Assembly: GCA_020226215.1 (NCBI GenBank)
Contig: CM035227.1
Location: forward strand, 103,337,732-103,401,731
Length of the DNA stretch: 64,000 nt
Source of the DNA: Sindora glabra
Taxonomy: Eukaryota; Streptophyta; Magnoliopsida; Fabales; Fabaceae
Direction of reading: 5' to 3'
Position numbers and translations under genes: made by a program. This document shows, in pieces, positions 61,610-64,000 of this stretch (its first letter is position 1; the number at the start of each line of letters is the position of its first letter). The notes beneath the pieces were generated by a model, which saw only the letters and a program-made list of their open reading frames with translations, did not search any database and was not told where the DNA came from.

Positions 61610-64000
61610 ATTTTTCTTTTTTTTCTAAGGAAATTGAAATTCATTCATCATAAGCTATGGCTAGATCATGGTGACATGAGTTTTCTACCATAGGAGGAAC
61701 ATCTCTAATAAAACTAGAACCATTCCTAATTATAGAAAAAAAAATCTATTTCACATCTTTATGAGTTACCCCATTAGCACTATGTCCTACCCAAACAACT
61801 GAAAAACAAGTATAAGTAATCAAATAAAATTTAACATTCTCTATGATGGTTGAAAATTTCCAAGAACATTAACTAAAAGCCTAATATTGCATCTACTATA
61901 ATCTTACAATCATTTTTAATGATCACCTTTGAATATCCCATGTTCTATATAACCTTGCAAGCTTTTAAAATTGTTATGGCTTTTACCTCTTCTATTGAAC
62001 AGTTTGAAATACGCTCGAACCAGAATCCTTTCACCTTAGCAATGCCATCCCTTATTATAATAGCCAGTGTAGCTACTCCTTCCTTCCAAGTTGCATCGAC
62101 ATTTATTTTCAAACATTGCATGGGTGGACGGAGTTATCTACAGGGGAGTTTTGAGGTTGCCGTTAACATTGTTTTATACATGCATATCTGTTCCACTAAC
62201 AAGTTATTTTGAATATGAATTGATAACGCTTCAATATTTAACTTATATCCTTCAAACACGATGTTATTTGTAGCCTTTTAAATGCGCTAGCAAATGATGG
62301 CTACCTCTACTACCACTTTCATGCCTACGTCTGGTGTTGCATATGGTGGGATAAGTTTGATATTAATCTGTAGAATAGATTCCAAAATAGTCAAAGGATT
62401 TGAAAAACACAAGTATTGAATATGAATGTGTAATATACAAAACTAGAGTAGTTTAGTGATTTCATAGCTAAACATTACATCTTCATCTTCCATATTACAG
62501 AGCGGACAAGTCAAGTCTTGGATATTAGAAAATCGTTGCACTTGAACTCGAGTTGGAAGCATGCATCTAGTAAATTTCCATAGCTAAACTTTCAACTTAT
62601 AGTGTATTTTGGACTGCCATAATCTTTGCCACATATTAACCTCCCTTTTATTATATCATATCCAATTTCTAGCATGATAAACAGATCTCACAGTAAATTA
62701 AGCAAGGCTCTTCAATATCTACTTAAGTTTTTCTTCTGCAATAAATGGAACAAGAAGCTTAATAATTCTATTAACATCCTTTTTAATAAATATGTTGTGT
62801 AGTTTCTTTATATCCTAGCTCTTCGATCTAAGGATCCATAAATCATAAATGTGTAAATATATAGGCAACTAGACACCCTATTTAAACATGAGAATGTAGG
62901 GTGATTCATGAAAAAGCCAAAGAAAGTTATCCTGAATGTGCAGACTTCCATTTTGCAATATATAAAAGGCTCCCAAATGTAAAACTATAGCACCATGAAG
63001 CATATTTTTCCAGGCCTATAATCCTTCAAATTATGGAAGGGGTTTTAACAAACTATTACCTTGCACATATTTAGCTTGAAATATTTGGACCAAGGTTTAT
63101 CCTCTTTTTTCTCTAATTTCCAACCTCATTTAGCTAACAAGGATATATTTATTTCTTAAAATAATTTAAATCCTAACCTTCCATATCTTTTTGGTGTATA
63201 AAATTCCACCCAAGCTAATGGAGCAAAATAATGAGATTTTTCATTTGGAATATTCCACCAAAACCTCATTGACAATCCATCCATAATTAAACATGCCTCC
63301 TTGGGCACTTTTAAAGTGGCCATGGTATATGCAAGCAATGTTTGTATGACTAACTTAATGTTGCTCTGCCTACCTATGATAATATTTTATGTTTCCATCC
63401 TTAAAGCCTCTATTGCACCTTATTTATTAGATATAAAAAATTTGTTATTTTATACCTCATTAAAAACATAAAAATACAAAAATATTTGGCATCTAACCTT
63501 ATATTCTCTATGCACAAAAATTCTATTATTTGTTTTCTTCTCCTTCGATTAACATTAGAAGAAAAAAATACTCTAAATTTTTTAATCTTAATTGCCTGAC
63601 CAGACCAATTTTCATATGTTGTGAGACAAGATCTGACATTTTATACCTCTGTCATATTTGCTTGAAGAAATAAGATAATATCATCAATAAACATTAAATA
63701 TGTCACTAGATTAATTTGATGAGCTACCTGAACCCTATGGATGAGTCCCTTTTATTCTGCTCTAATTAGTAATCTAGAGAGTACTTTAAACACTAAGATG
63801 GAAAGATATAGGAAAATCAGAACCTCATACCTTTGGAAGGATGAAAATTTCCATATGAACTTCCATTTAACAATATCGAGAATCTTATTGTGGAGATACA
63901 TTGATAAATCCATTGAATAAACGTATCCCAGGAACCAATTAATTAAAGTATTTTAACTATGAATCCCCATTCAACTCAATTATAGGCTTTGGACATATCT
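61610..64000 (-). pseudogene. Degenerate LINE, 3' half of ORF2: reverse transcriptase, zf-RVT, RNase H
   Basis: Reading down the minus strand from the window edge, the reverse transcriptase has VFKVLSRLLIRAE and then, at about 63690, YLMFIDDIILFLQANMTEV with the catalytic aspartate pair. At 63338-63160 comes LAYTMATLKVPKEAC, RFWWNIPNEKSHY and WVEFYTPKRYGRLGF, the block after the polymerase domain. A zf-RVT remnant lies at about 62520-62465 (LTCPLCNMEDEDVMF). An RNase H domain follows at about 62115-61660, with INVDATWKEG, SIEEVKAI and KVIIKND holding the acidic residues. Frequent stops and frame changes show it is dead. It ends in an A-rich tail at about 61600-61627. The plus-strand frame at 61919-62212 is the antisense of the RNase H part. 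Confidence 0.9.

Noticed and set aside
61919..62273. Two plus-strand frames of 97 and 60 codons
   Set aside because: They are antisense to the LINE RNase H domain, which reads clearly on the minus strand.

Overview
This window looks like nuclear DNA of a dicotyledonous plant. It is strongly AT-rich, has GT-AG introns, long AT-rich intergenic space and many degraded transposable elements, and carries two clearly plant-type genes. The species cannot be named from the sequence alone. There is no bacterial-style gene packing, and no tRNA, rRNA or CRISPR array was seen.

Two genes are well supported, both on the minus strand. The first (22759-23256) is an intron-less WUN1/SAG20-like wound-induced protein with an NTF2/SnoaL-like fold. 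Its conserved N-terminal third is in frame but lies upstream of the first in-frame ATG, so a non-AUG start is likely. The second (50714-55254) is a nine-exon alpha-SNAP gene. All splice sites are GT-AG and the joined product is 289 residues, with an intact N-terminal membrane loop and intact C-terminal NSF-activating residues.

Most of the rest is transposon-derived. 1-1740 holds a decayed LINE (ORF1 zinc knuckle and endonuclease). About 2.1-3.8 kb and 44.8-46.6 kb are two copies of one LTR-like repeat. About 7.25-19.4 kb is a roughly 6 kb tandem segmental duplication, with a third partial copy of its last 0.3 kb. The duplication contains a clean filled/empty site pair for a 518 bp Mutator-type MITE. 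28.6-30.4 kb is a dead hAT transposase, and 25.1, 28.2 and 59.1 kb hold three members of one foldback MITE family. 39.3-42.2 kb is a short duplication split by a probable solo LTR. 46.8-49.1 kb and 57.2-57.7 kb hold further MITEs. 61.6-64 kb is the 3' half of a second LINE (reverse transcriptase, zf-RVT, RNase H).

The two genes have no evident functional link: one acts in vesicle fusion, the other is a stress or wound-response protein of unknown biochemistry. The most unusual points are the ATG-less N terminus of the WUN1-like gene, the MULE-MITE insertion dated by the empty site in the sister duplicate, and the near-perfect 67 bp-arm hairpin at 28.2-28.4 kb. No wholly new multi-gene system is visible.
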